A DNA stretch of 18,536 nt. Source: JAAYXU01 sp050942555 (lineage in GTDB: Bacteria > Bacillota > Clostridia > Christensenellales > UMGS416). Under the pieces are notes generated by a model, which saw nothing but the letters and a program-made list of their open reading frames with translations, made no database searches and was not told the origin of the DNA. Location: assembly GCA_050942555.1 (NCBI GenBank), contig JBMNNN010000022.1, forward strand, positions 1 to 18,536, read 5' to 3'. The position numbers and the translations under genes are program-made. Of this stretch, positions 7,876-15,156 are shown one piece after another. How positions within the stretch are numbered: position 1 is the first letter of the stretch; every line of letters starts with the position of its first letter.

Positions 7876-8565
7876 TTAAGCGGGTTCGTGGCCGCCCGAC
7901 ACCAGCGTGATCCTTCCGTCGCTCATGCGGTACACAGCGTCCATCCTGGGCAGTATCGCCATATCGTGGGTCGCGATGATCACGCAGCAGCGCTCCTCGT
8001 GCGCCAGTGCGACCAGCAGGTCGATGATTTTGTCGCCGTTCTCGGTATCAAGGTTCCCCGTGGGCTCGTCGGCCAGTATCAGCCTGCGGTCCATCGTCAG
8101 AGCCCGGGCGATCGCGACGCGCTGCTGCTCGCCCCCGCTGAGCATACCCGGGAAACGATCCAATGCCGTTTCAGGCAGAGCTACCCTTGCCGCCAGCTCG
8201 CGGGCCATATCCCGGGCGACGTTCCCGCCCAGTCCCAGGAGCTCCATCGGATACATGATATTTTCCATCACCGTGAGCAGCGGAAAAAGTCGGAAGTTCT
8301 GGTAGACAAGCGCCGCACACTCACGCCGGTATTTGTTAAGATCCATGCGCGATGTGGGGACGCCCTCGAAGAGCACCTCGCCCGATTGCGGGATATCCAG
8401 CCCCGCCAACAGCGAAAGCAGCGTGCTCTTGCCGCTGCCGGATTTCCCGACGATCGCGTATGCTTTCCCCCGCTCGAACGCGCAGTTGACGCCGGTGATC
8501 GCGTCCACGCGCTGAAAGCGGTTCGTATAGCTGTATGATGCGTCCCGAATCTCGATAAAACCCAT
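7876..8565 (-). CDS. ABC transporter ATPase, MacB/LolD-like
   Basis: ATP-binding subunit of 229 residues, the usual length for the MacB/LolD/BceA branch that pairs with FtsX-type permeases. Walker A GKSGSGKST (40-48), Q-loop Gln89, signature LSGGEQQRVAIARAL (142-156), Walker B LILADEP (162-168) followed by TGNLD, and H-loop His200 are all intact; Tyr11 or Tyr13 is the likely A-loop aromatic. The ATG at 8565 is preceded by AAGGGGG overlapping the permease stop codon, 11 bases away, so it is translated right after the permease. The pair should form a mechanotransmission-type transporter acting on envelope substrates such as peptides or lipids; the actual substrate is unknown. Confidence 0.94.
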   Translation of the reverse strand: MGFIEIRDASYSYTNRFQRVDAITGVNCAFERGKAYAIVGKSGSGKSTLLSLLAGLDIPQSGEVLFEGVPTSRMDLNKYRRECAALVYQNFRLFPLLTVMENIMYPMELLGLGGNVARDMARELAARVALPETALDRFPGMLSGGEQQRVAIARALTMDRRLILADEPTGNLDTENGDKIIDLLVALAHEERCCVIIATHDMAILPRMDAVYRMSDGRITLVSGGHEPA

Positions 8566-8576
8566 CGTCAACCCCC

Positions 8577-11552
8577 TTAGTCCTCCTGGGAAAGAATGCG
8601 CAGCACCGCCGCCCTGCCCATGACGCGGATGGACAGCGAGCAGCCCACGATATAGAAGACGGCAAATCCGGCGGCAAGGAATATATAAAGCGCGTCCGAC
8701 GGCCGGGCATAGAGCGTCCAGGCCGCAAGTCCGAGCGCGCAGCCCAGGAGGCACAGGATGCACTGCTCGTAGAAAAACGAAAGGAACGCGCACGACGGTT
8801 CAGCCCCGAGCCCGCGCATCGTCGCGAACTCCTTCCTGCGGCTCACGCTGATGAGATAGGAGACGATAAAGCCGATCGCGCCCACCAGTATATACAGGAA
8901 AGGATACAGTATCCGGATGTAGCGGATCTGCTGCATTAGCGTGCTCACCGCGGCCAGCAGGTTTTTGTCCCCGAATACGACAAAGGAGCGGATCTGTCCG
9001 GGGCGGTTCACCTGCGAATATCCCCGCTCGCTCAGATAGGTCTTCAAATCGTCAAGCCGCTCCGCGCTGGCTACCGTGAAAACGGCGCTGTCCAGCGTAT
9101 ACGGGAAAAGCTTCTCCCGTGCCGCAACAGGATCGCCGGTGAGGATCGAGGGGTCGATATACGCGCCCAGCTGGCAGTATATGTTGTCCTTACTCCCCTG
9201 CTTGACGTAGCTTCCGACGACTCGTAAATCCAAATGGTTGTAGCGGTACATATTTCCTGTCGCTGTCGCGACACGTATCGTATCGCCCAGCCGGACACCA
9301 GTCTCTTCCATTAGCGACGTGGAAACCATGCAGCCCGGCTTGTCTTCCACGCTGTCCGCGAGAAACGACGCGTCATATCCGCTCAGGAACTCGGTGATGA
9401 TCGTATCGCTGTAGTAGAATTCCGGCGACTTGGCAAGGTCGTTGGTGAGTATGACCGCCGGCCCACGGAGGATCTCGTTGTACAGCGTCTCGGCGGCGAA
9501 CGACGACCCGGGTACCTCAAGCAGCGCGACGAACTGCGGCTCCCCGTCCACGACCGACCGCCCCAGATAGCGGCTCGGAACGCTCTTTGTGACGCTGAGC
9601 TCGCCGATATAGCCAGACGCGTATATTTCGTTGAGCTGAAATGCCTCCACCGTTAGAGCGCCCACCTGCTTTCCATTGACGTCGGTAAAGTAGCCGGTGA
9701 CGACGTTCCCATCGTACACCTGGCGGAGCTTTGCGTCGTACGACGCGGAGGTGTTCGCAAGATGGCCCAGAAAGACCACGATGGCGAGGGACACCGCGGG
9801 TACGACGGCGCTGCGCGACCCGCCGCGCCGGATGGACAGCAGGCAGTACTTCATGGGCCCGCCGGGCAGCCGCGACGATCGCGCGGCCCGGCGCGGGCCC
9901 CGGGGGCGGCGCCGCCGGGTCTGTCTGCGCACGAATGAGCCAGCCGTGTACAGCAGGCAGAACATGAGCGCGGCAGCCACCACGGCCAGCGCGGCGTATA
10001 CGAACAGCGAGAGGGCGGGGCGCGGCGAGAAGGGGACCGCCATGTCCATCGTCAGATTGGTGATGCTGAAGCGCCGGTCGACGTCCAGGTACCCTTTCGC
10101 GATCAGCCTTACGAGGCTCGCCACGAGCCCCGACAGCGAATACCCGGCGGCCGACCCCGCAGCCGCTCCGGCTAGCGCGATCAGGCCGCTGCTGTACAGA
10201 AAATACAGAAAGACCCGCGGTTTTCCCGTGCCCAGCGCCATCATAATATGGGAAACCTCGCGCTGCCTGTACACGAACAGGAAACCGAACATCACGAGCA
10301 CCGCCAGCGCGGCAAACCCGGACGCCACCGTCATGATGACCACCACGCGCAGTATGTCCTCAAACGGTCCGCGCACCGACGAATAGCCCTGATCATATAT
10401 CGTCAGGCGCACCCTGTCCCCGAGAAGCGGCTCGATGTCGCGGTAGAAGTGGTCTGCCGTATCATTGTCAAGAACAGCCTGCCCCAGCGTATACCCGATC
10501 TGGTTTACCGACAGGTCGATATCCTCGCTTTTGGGAATAAACAGATAATGGTTCATACTGGTAAGCTGGTTGGTAATGCCGACGATCCGGAAGCGCTTTT
10601 CATAGGTGAAACCCGTTTCAGCCCGGTATGTCTCATAGATGGGCTTGTCCGGTCCGACCGCTATGGACAGCGTGATTTCGTCTCCAATCCACACGCCGCA
10701 CTGCCGGGCGAGCAGCCGAGTGACGACGCATACAGGAGCGCTGTCCGCATATTCCCCGGGCGTGAAGCCCCGGCCCTCTGTGATATACAGCTGCCGCTGG
10801 TGGAACGGCAGTATCGAATCCAGTTCCGAGGTCGCGAATACCGATACGCTGCTATTGAGTACCCGGTAGGTCTGGGCCATCGCGACATATGGGCTCTCCG
10901 GATCGATCGCGTAGCCCCCGTCCGCGCTCGATATATCGATAACCCCCGGGATCTGCGCGCCGTCCGCGCCCCTGAACCCGGCAATCCGGAAATGCGGATA
11001 GGAGCTTCTGGCATAGTAAAACTCGCCGTGCAGTATATAGCTGCGGCCGCTTTCCAGCGTATAGCCGCCCTCGTCGATGTACACCGACTTACCGCTCATA
11101 TCGGTATAGGAGTACAGGCACTCGCTGATGATGGCGCTGGTCATCCCCGCACTGGGGTTGGGACTTACACTCCCCACGACGATGACCGCGAACTGTTTAT
11201 ACGGGACCATCGCGTCCGTGCGGGTGAGGCCGTCCACATACCCCAACGCGCGCGCCGACGTATCCCAGGAGCGGACGCTCTCGTGGCCGGCAATTGCCGC
11301 ATGGTCAAACAGCCGGGCGGCCTCGCGCAGCCCCTCGTCGTCGACGGTCTCGTCGGGGTAGTCGACGCCCATATATTCAAAAAGCCCGATCGTCCGGTAG
11401 CTGGCGTTGCACAGCGCCAGGTACTGCCCGACCGCCGCCCACAGATACAGGCCCAGGCTCAGCACCATAGTCAGCGCCAGTATCAGTGAAAAAAAGAGCG
11501 CGGACTTGCCCCGGGACCGGATGACGCTTTTTATGCTGGTTCGAAATATCAT
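8577..11552 (-). CDS. Large ABC transporter permease with two FtsX units
   Basis: Membrane protein of 991 residues built of two tandem FtsX-type units. Unit 1: helix about 17-41, large extracytoplasmic domain to about 395, then three helices (about 396-421, 440-470, 505-532). The cytoplasmic segment YRQREVSHIMMALGTGKP resembles the conserved FtsX coupling stretch. An Arg/Pro-rich linker (about 535-562) leads to unit 2, which begins at an internal Met567 and has a helix near 580-597, a second extracytoplasmic domain (about 600-865) and three helices (about 870-895, 920-945, 955-978) with SRRKEFATMRGLGAEP as the matching coupling stretch. No signal peptide other than helix 1. The start lacks a good Shine-Dalgarno, but no other in-frame start exists before an upstream stop. 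Works with the adjacent ATPase. Confidence 0.92.
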   Translation of the reverse strand: MIFRTSIKSVIRSRGKSALFFSLILALTMVLSLGLYLWAAVGQYLALCNASYRTIGLFEYMGVDYPDETVDDEGLREAARLFDHAAIAGHESVRSWDTSARALGYVDGLTRTDAMVPYKQFAVIVVGSVSPNPSAGMTSAIISECLYSYTDMSGKSVYIDEGGYTLESGRSYILHGEFYYARSSYPHFRIAGFRGADGAQIPGVIDISSADGGYAIDPESPYVAMAQTYRVLNSSVSVFATSELDSILPFHQRQLYITEGRGFTPGEYADSAPVCVVTRLLARQCGVWIGDEITLSIAVGPDKPIYETYRAETGFTYEKRFRIVGITNQLTSMNHYLFIPKSEDIDLSVNQIGYTLGQAVLDNDTADHFYRDIEPLLGDRVRLTIYDQGYSSVRGPFEDILRVVVIMTVASGFAALAVLVMFGFLFVYRQREVSHIMMALGTGKPRVFLYFLYSSGLIALAGAAAGSAAGYSLSGLVASLVRLIAKGYLDVDRRFSITNLTMDMAVPFSPRPALSLFVYAALAVVAAALMFCLLYTAGSFVRRQTRRRRPRGPRRAARSSRLPGGPMKYCLLSIRRGGSRSAVVPAVSLAIVVFLGHLANTSASYDAKLRQVYDGNVVTGYFTDVNGKQVGALTVEAFQLNEIYASGYIGELSVTKSVPSRYLGRSVVDGEPQFVALLEVPGSSFAAETLYNEILRGPAVILTNDLAKSPEFYYSDTIITEFLSGYDASFLADSVEDKPGCMVSTSLMEETGVRLGDTIRVATATGNMYRYNHLDLRVVGSYVKQGSKDNIYCQLGAYIDPSILTGDPVAAREKLFPYTLDSAVFTVASAERLDDLKTYLSERGYSQVNRPGQIRSFVVFGDKNLLAAVSTLMQQIRYIRILYPFLYILVGAIGFIVSYLISVSRRKEFATMRGLGAEPSCAFLSFFYEQCILCLLGCALGLAAWTLYARPSDALYIFLAAGFAVFYIVGCSLSIRVMGRAAVLRILSQED

Positions 11553-11602
11553 AGATATACACGATCCATGTGCGATTTCTTGCGTACAAAGAGGATAGTA
11601 AC

Positions 11603-11608
11603 ATTATA
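11603..11608 (-). promoter_or_regulatory. -10 element upstream of the permease operon
   Basis: A perfect TATAAT on the minus strand lies about 50 bases before the permease ATG, giving a leader of roughly 44 bases. There is no -35 hexamer at normal distance: a TTGACG (618-623) is present but only nine bases away. If this is the operon promoter, it may need an activator. The rest of the 11553-11818 gap holds no gene that I can support. Confidence 0.4.
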
Positions 11609-11756
11609 TTCAGCGTGCGTCAATCATTTCATTTCCGGCAGATCGTGTCAGTACGCACTCCCAAATCGCGGCGGGGCAGATATCCAAAAATATTTGCGCG
11701 CCGGGCGGGAACAAGCCCCGTCGGGCGCGACGGACCCGATAAAATGCTGCGCTCCG

Positions 11757-11793
11757 GCGCCGTCGGGCAACCATGAAGAAAGCCCGATGGCGC
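11757..11793 (-). terminator. Strong hairpin downstream of the LiaF-like gene, possible terminator
   Basis: A 12-base-pair stem (757-768 with 782-793 of the 11 kb block, one G-T wobble) with a 13-base loop begins 26 bases after the LiaF-like stop codon. On the minus strand no U-run follows immediately; the nearest T-rich bases (ATTTTAT) lie about 15 bases on. A smaller hairpin, CCGTC with GACGG, sits further downstream at 11718-11733. It could be a terminator of an unusual type, a processing site or an attenuator in front of the permease operon. Confidence 0.35.
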
Positions 11794-11818
11794 AGTTTCA
11801 CTGCCGGGTATTTACGCT

Positions 11819-12319
11819 TCAGGAAACGACGGTGTTTCCGAACACGCAGTTAATCTCGACCTCGATGGGATCGTCCCCTTCCCGCGAATAAGAGCGGTCG
11901 CCGAATACCACCGAGCCGCCCTCGGGCAGTACAACCTGTCCGAACGCCGAGGTCGCCCTGACCCGGACGGGCCCTTCGGGCAGCAGTACCCGGGCGGAGC
12001 TGAACACGACATTCACCTCGATCCGGCGCGGAAGGCGATCCCGGTCGCGAAGATCCACGGTAGCGCTGCTGAAGACCAGGTTGCAGTCGCCATCCTCGTC
12101 GACCGAAACCGTGCCCGAGCCGAATATCATATTCTCCCTGCCTGGAACCTCGCTCGTGCGAAGGCTGCCGGTCAGCATGCTGATTCCCAGCAGGATGATG
12201 AACAGGCCGAATATAATTGACCCAACTTTCAGGTTCAGGCGGCCGAAATGGTTTATAAGCATGACCAATCCTGCAAGAATCAACAGGACGGCCCAAAAAA
12301 GTACGTTAAATGGCTTCAT
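11819..12319 (-). CDS. LiaF-like membrane protein (cell-envelope stress family)
   Basis: Protein of 166 residues with two N-terminal membrane helices (about 6-23 and 32-53) followed by a domain made of short repeated beta units: LVFSSATVDL (81-90), VVFSSARVLLPEG (104-116), SAFGQVVLPEG (124-134) and NCVFGNTVV (157-165). This is the architecture of LiaF/VraT-type proteins, whose C-terminal domain is called cell-wall-active antibiotics response. LiaF itself restrains the LiaRS two-component system in Bacillus; no liaRS-like pair is adjacent here, so a LiaF-related protein of unknown role is the safest label. ATG 12319 follows a strong GGGAGGAA site and a good promoter. The permease operon begins 266 bases downstream on the same strand. 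Confidence 0.85.
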   Translation of the reverse strand: MKPFNVLFWAVLLILAGLVMLINHFGRLNLKVGSIIFGLFIILLGISMLTGSLRTSEVPGRENMIFGSGTVSVDEDGDCNLVFSSATVDLRDRDRLPRRIEVNVVFSSARVLLPEGPVRVRATSAFGQVVLPEGGSVVFGDRSYSREGDDPIEVEINCVFGNTVVS

Positions 12320-12374
12320 AATTGTTCCTCCCTCGCAGGAATCGGTGAAAACGCATCGAATATTCATATATTCT

Positions 12375-12403
12375 ATTATAGAGGTGAGCTGCATGTTTGG
12401 CAA
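12375..12403 (-). promoter_or_regulatory. Promoter of the LiaF-like gene, overlapping the SMP-30 gene start
   Basis: On the minus strand, TTGCCA (12398-12403, five of six consensus bases), a 17-base spacer and a perfect TATAAT (12375-12380) form a good sigma-A type promoter. The start point would be near 12368, leaving a leader of about 49 bases that carries the GGGAGGAA ribosome site. The -35 and part of the spacer lie inside the first codons and ribosome binding site of the divergent SMP-30 gene. Confidence 0.75.
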
Positions 12404-13235
12404 GCTTGAAACGATAGCCCAAAGCACGTCCGAGCTGGGCGAAGGCCCGCTATGGGACAGCGTTCACAAAACCCTTTTTTATGTGGACATTCGCGGAAAA
12501 GCAATCCGATCCATTGAATACTCCTCCGGTATCACCAAAGACATACCGCTGCCCCAGCAGGTTGGCGCGATTACGCTCGATAAGGATGGCGGACTGGTCG
12601 CGGCGCTGGAGGATGGTATTTACTTTGTCGACGAAGACGGTACGGTGCAAATCGCCCACGAGGAAGTCCCTCTCAAGGGTAGCCGCTTCAACGATGGCAA
12701 GACCGGACCCGACGGAAGCTTCTACGTCGGTCGGATGGACGAAGGCGGCAAGGCCGCTTTTTACCGGCTGGATCCCGACGGAACGCTCACGGAGCTCTTT
12801 GACGGCGTAGGCACATCCAACGGCCTGGACTGGAGCCTCGACGAAAAGACGCTCTACTATGTCGATACGGCGACGGCCAGGATCGACGCGTTCGACTTCA
12901 ACCGGGGCGAGGGCACGCTCATAAACCGCCGGACGGTCATGCCGATACCGGCTGAAATGGGGCTTCCCGACGGTATGACGCTGGACTGCCAGGGAATGCT
13001 GTGGCTGGCGCTCTGGGGCGGGCATAAGGTCGTGCGGATCGATCCGGGCGCGAAAGCGGTGCTGGAGACCATTCCGCTCCCGGTCGCGCAGGTGTCCTGC
13101 TGCGCATTCGCGGGCGATGATCTGCGCGATCTGATCATCACGACCGCCCGCGTCGGCCAGAAAGACCCGCAGGCCGGATCGGTGTTCCGCATCCGCGTGG
13201 ACGTACCCGGACGGCTCCCCTACCGGTTCGGTTAG
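12393..13235 (+). CDS. SMP-30/gluconolactonase/LRE family protein
   Basis: Six-bladed beta-propeller sugar-lactone hydrolase family protein of 280 residues, with no signal peptide and so probably cytoplasmic. The divalent-metal site of the family is intact: Glu17 in LGEGPLWD, Asn143 in TSNGLDWS and Asp193 in LPDGMTLD correspond by eye to Glu18, Asn154 and Asp204 of human SMP30; the substrate-contacting Asn-Asp in SRFNDGK is at 100-101. It probably opens an aldonolactone, but the sugar cannot be told. ATG 12393 has GAGGTGAG at 12381-12388; the open frame extends upstream without other support. Its stop overlaps that of the convergent PHP gene. No other sugar acid catabolism gene is beside it. 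Confidence 0.92.
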   Translation: MFGKLETIAQSTSELGEGPLWDSVHKTLFYVDIRGKAIRSIEYSSGITKDIPLPQQVGAITLDKDGGLVAALEDGIYFVDEDGTVQIAHEEVPLKGSRFNDGKTGPDGSFYVGRMDEGGKAAFYRLDPDGTLTELFDGVGTSNGLDWSLDEKTLYYVDTATARIDAFDFNRGEGTLINRRTVMPIPAEMGLPDGMTLDCQGMLWLALWGGHKVVRIDPGAKAVLETIPLPVAQVSCCAFAGDDLRDLIITTARVGQKDPQAGSVFRIRVDVPGRLPYRFG

Positions 13236-13927
13236 CTGGTAGCGCTGTCCGCGCCCGGCACGGCGGGCACGTCCACCACGCGCCCTTCCCCGCGCCGCAG
13301 CGCCTCCGCGAACGCCGCGACGCTCTCGAGCGGCCGGTCGAACGCCATGCCGACCGAAAGATCGGCGACCTGATGGTAATCGGATCCGCCGACCTCAATA
13401 AGCCGGTGGAGACGGCAGTATTCGAGAGCCATTTCGTTGTTGTTCTGCTGGCGCGGATTCCCGTTGCGGACCTCAACGCCGTCCAGATACCGGGCCGGCG
13501 CGGCTTTGCCGTAGGGCCGGAACGGATGCGCCTGCACGAGCAGTATATTTTCGCTGCGGGCCAGTCGGCTGAGCGCCGGCAGCCCCATCACCGCGAGCGT
13601 CGGATTGCGGTACAGGAAAGCCTCGTCGATTCCGTAGAGAAGGTAGTCTTCCCGCGTATCCGGGAACGCGATCTCAACGCCCAGCCAGACCGCAAGCCCG
13701 ATCGCTTCGCCGGCCTGCCGCGCACTTCTGTATCCCGAAAGCCATGCGTCTATCTGCCGACTCCAGCAGTCACCGTATGGGGCCAGGATATCCTTGCGCA
13801 TATGATCGGTCACGATGACCGCGTCAAAGCCCGCTCTGCGGTACTGCGCCACCGCGTCCTGGGCGGATACCTTCCCGCAGGGACTTACTTGGGCAGTATG
13901 CATATGAGTCTCCAACAAAAATGCCAT
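13232..13927 (-). CDS. PHP-domain metal-dependent phosphoesterase
   Basis: Protein of 231 residues with a complete PHP-type metal site: His8 and His10 (THMH), Asp41-His42 (VTDHM), Glu85 (GVEIAF), His134 (QAHPFR) and Asp183/His185 (GSDYH). Stand-alone members of this length include nucleoside 3',5'-bisphosphate phosphatases and histidinol phosphatase-like enzymes; the substrate here is unclear and no his gene is adjacent. ATG 13927 is preceded by AGGAGGAAGC; the frame opens eight codons earlier without a better site. It is divergent from the glycosyltransferase gene and converges on the SMP-30 gene, with the two stop codons sharing bases 13233-13234. Confidence 0.88.
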   Translation of the reverse strand: MAFLLETHMHTAQVSPCGKVSAQDAVAQYRRAGFDAVIVTDHMRKDILAPYGDCWSRQIDAWLSGYRSARQAGEAIGLAVWLGVEIAFPDTREDYLLYGIDEAFLYRNPTLAVMGLPALSRLARSENILLVQAHPFRPYGKAAPARYLDGVEVRNGNPRQQNNNEMALEYCRLHRLIEVGGSDYHQVADLSVGMAFDRPLESVAAFAEALRRGEGRVVDVPAVPGADSATS

Positions 13928-13944
13928 GCTTCCTCCTGTCGATG

Positions 13945-13973
13945 TTGACATTTCCCCCGGTAACCTGTACTAT
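13945..13973 (+). promoter_or_regulatory. Promoter of the glycosyltransferase gene
   Basis: A perfect -35 TTGACA (13945-13950), a 17-base spacer and TACTAT (13968-13973, four of six consensus bases, preceded by TG) lie 57 bases before the glycosyltransferase ATG. The start point near 13980 supports the ATG at 14030 rather than the upstream ATG at 13982, which would leave almost no leader. Confidence 0.65.
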
Positions 13974-14000
13974 TCTAGCGTATGTATATCCTAAAAACAA
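13972..14000 (-). promoter_or_regulatory. Candidate promoter of the PHP-domain gene
   Basis: On the minus strand TAGAAT (13972-13977, five of six) is preceded at 17 bases by TTGTTT (13995-14000, three of six). Its -10 abuts the -10 of the rightward promoter, so the two polymerases would compete. The start point near 13965 leaves a 38-base leader ending in the AGGAGGAAG ribosome site. Confidence 0.45.
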
Positions 14001-14029
14001 CCGGACAAGCGAACCAAAATGAGGTGGCT

Positions 14030-15079
14030 ATGAATCCCATCATACTCATACCAGCCTATAATCCCGATGAGATGCTCCTTTCCGCGATCGAGGGCATGAA
14101 AAAATCGGGATTTGATCGGTTTGTGCTGGTCGACGACGGCAGCCGGCCCGACTGCCGCCCGGTATTCGAAGCAGCCCTCGCGCTGGGCGGATGCGAGCTC
14201 GTCCGCCACGCGATCAACCTGGGTAAAGGCCGGGCGCTCAAGACCGGCTTTAACTACATACTCGACCGTTATCCCGACGCGTCGGGGGCCATTTCGGTGG
14301 ACGCCGACGGCCAGCACCCGCCCAAGGCGGTGCGCAGCGTGGCCCAGGCGATGGCGCGCCATCCCGGCGCGCTAGTTCTGGGGGTGCGGCAATTTTTCAA
14401 GGGAAAAAACGTACCGCTTCCCAACCTCATGGGCAACACGATCACCCGCGCCGTATTCTGGCTGCTGACCGGTCTCTCCTTCGGCGATACGCAGTGCGGT
14501 CTGCGCGGTTACCCGCGCAACGTCATGAAGGCGTTTCTTCCGGTCCAGGGAGACCGCTTCGAGTATGAGAACGTGATGCTGCTGCACGTACGCAGCGCGC
14601 GCATCGATGTGGCCGAGGTGGCCATGGACGCCGTCTATATCGGAGAAAATACGTCCAGCCACTTCAACCGCGTGGCCGACTCGATCCGCATCTATTCCCA
14701 CCTCATCGGGTATGCGGCGGTGCCCCTGACGATGGCGCTTGTGTCCCTGCTTCTCTTCCGCGAGATACGGATGCCCGCGCCCGGCTGGTGGGCCGGGACG
14801 GAAGCCCTGTGGGCCGCGGCGGCATGCGCGCTGTCCACGCTCGCGGGATGGGCGATCATGCTCATGTGGCTGCCCGGCGCGAAGTTATGGGCGGGGCTTG
14901 GGTCGGGCATCGCGTCGGCCGCCGTCCACGGCACGCTTTTCGCGCTGCTGCACGCGCTGGCCGGATGGGGCTCCACCGGCTCCTGGTGGCTGGCGGGCCT
15001 GCCCGCAGCCGTGCTGTCCTACCGGCTCTGGCTGTATATCCGGTACGGGAAGAAGCCTCGCAGGTACACGCAGGAATAA
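14030..15079 (+). CDS. Family 2 glycosyltransferase with C-terminal membrane helices
   Basis: Protein of 349 residues with an N-terminal GT-A domain (about 1-215) and roughly four C-terminal membrane helices (about 224-245, 261-280, 285-312, 319-338). Motifs: LIPAYNPDE (6-14), VDDGS (34-38), the catalytic-metal DADGQH (91-96), and FGDTQCGLRGY (141-151), typical of dolichol-phosphate-mannose-synthase-like and GtrB-like enzymes. It likely transfers a sugar from a nucleotide donor to a lipid carrier such as polyprenyl phosphate, or to a surface glycolipid; the donor is unknown. GAGGTGG (14021-14027) precedes ATG 14030; an upstream in-frame ATG at 13982 lies at the predicted transcription start. 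It is monocistronic as far as can be seen. Confidence 0.88.
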   Translation: MNPIILIPAYNPDEMLLSAIEGMKKSGFDRFVLVDDGSRPDCRPVFEAALALGGCELVRHAINLGKGRALKTGFNYILDRYPDASGAISVDADGQHPPKAVRSVAQAMARHPGALVLGVRQFFKGKNVPLPNLMGNTITRAVFWLLTGLSFGDTQCGLRGYPRNVMKAFLPVQGDRFEYENVMLLHVRSARIDVAEVAMDAVYIGENTSSHFNRVADSIRIYSHLIGYAAVPLTMALVSLLLFREIRMPAPGWWAGTEALWAAAACALSTLAGWAIMLMWLPGAKLWAGLGSGIASAAVHGTLFALLHALAGWGSTGSWWLAGLPAAVLSYRLWLYIRYGKKPRRYTQE

Positions 15080-15106
15080 GAAGCTATTCGCCCCGACAGG
15101 CATACT

Positions 15107-15142
15107 GTTTTACAAAAGCGCCGCCCCGGATCGGGGCGGCGC
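15107..15142 (-). terminator. Intrinsic terminator of the beta-galactosidase gene
   Basis: A perfect 11-base-pair GC-rich stem (15118-15128 with 15132-15142) closes a three-base loop. On the minus strand it is followed directly by TTTTGTAAAAC, a short U-run, so it terminates transcription leaving lacZ, whose stop is 15 bases upstream of the stem. In the + direction, where the glycosyltransferase ends, no U-run follows, though the stem may still slow polymerase. Confidence 0.85.
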
Positions 15143-15156
15143 GATGCGTTCTGCCG

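Noticed and set aside
8566..8793. N-terminal extension of the ABC ATPase
   Set aside because: It lies inside the permease C-terminus in another frame; the ABC domain begins exactly at ATG 8565 with a ribosome site.
9697..11489. Plus-strand open frames inside the permease gene
   Set aside because: Low-complexity shadow translations, no ribosome site, no family similarity.
11603..11623. TTGACG (11618-11623) as the -35 partner of the permease -10
   Set aside because: It is nine bases from the -10, far outside the 16-18 base range.
12081..12392. N-terminal extension of the SMP-30 gene back to an ATG at 12081
   Set aside because: It would overlap the LiaF-like gene on the other strand, adds residues foreign to the family, and a good ribosome site marks ATG 12393.
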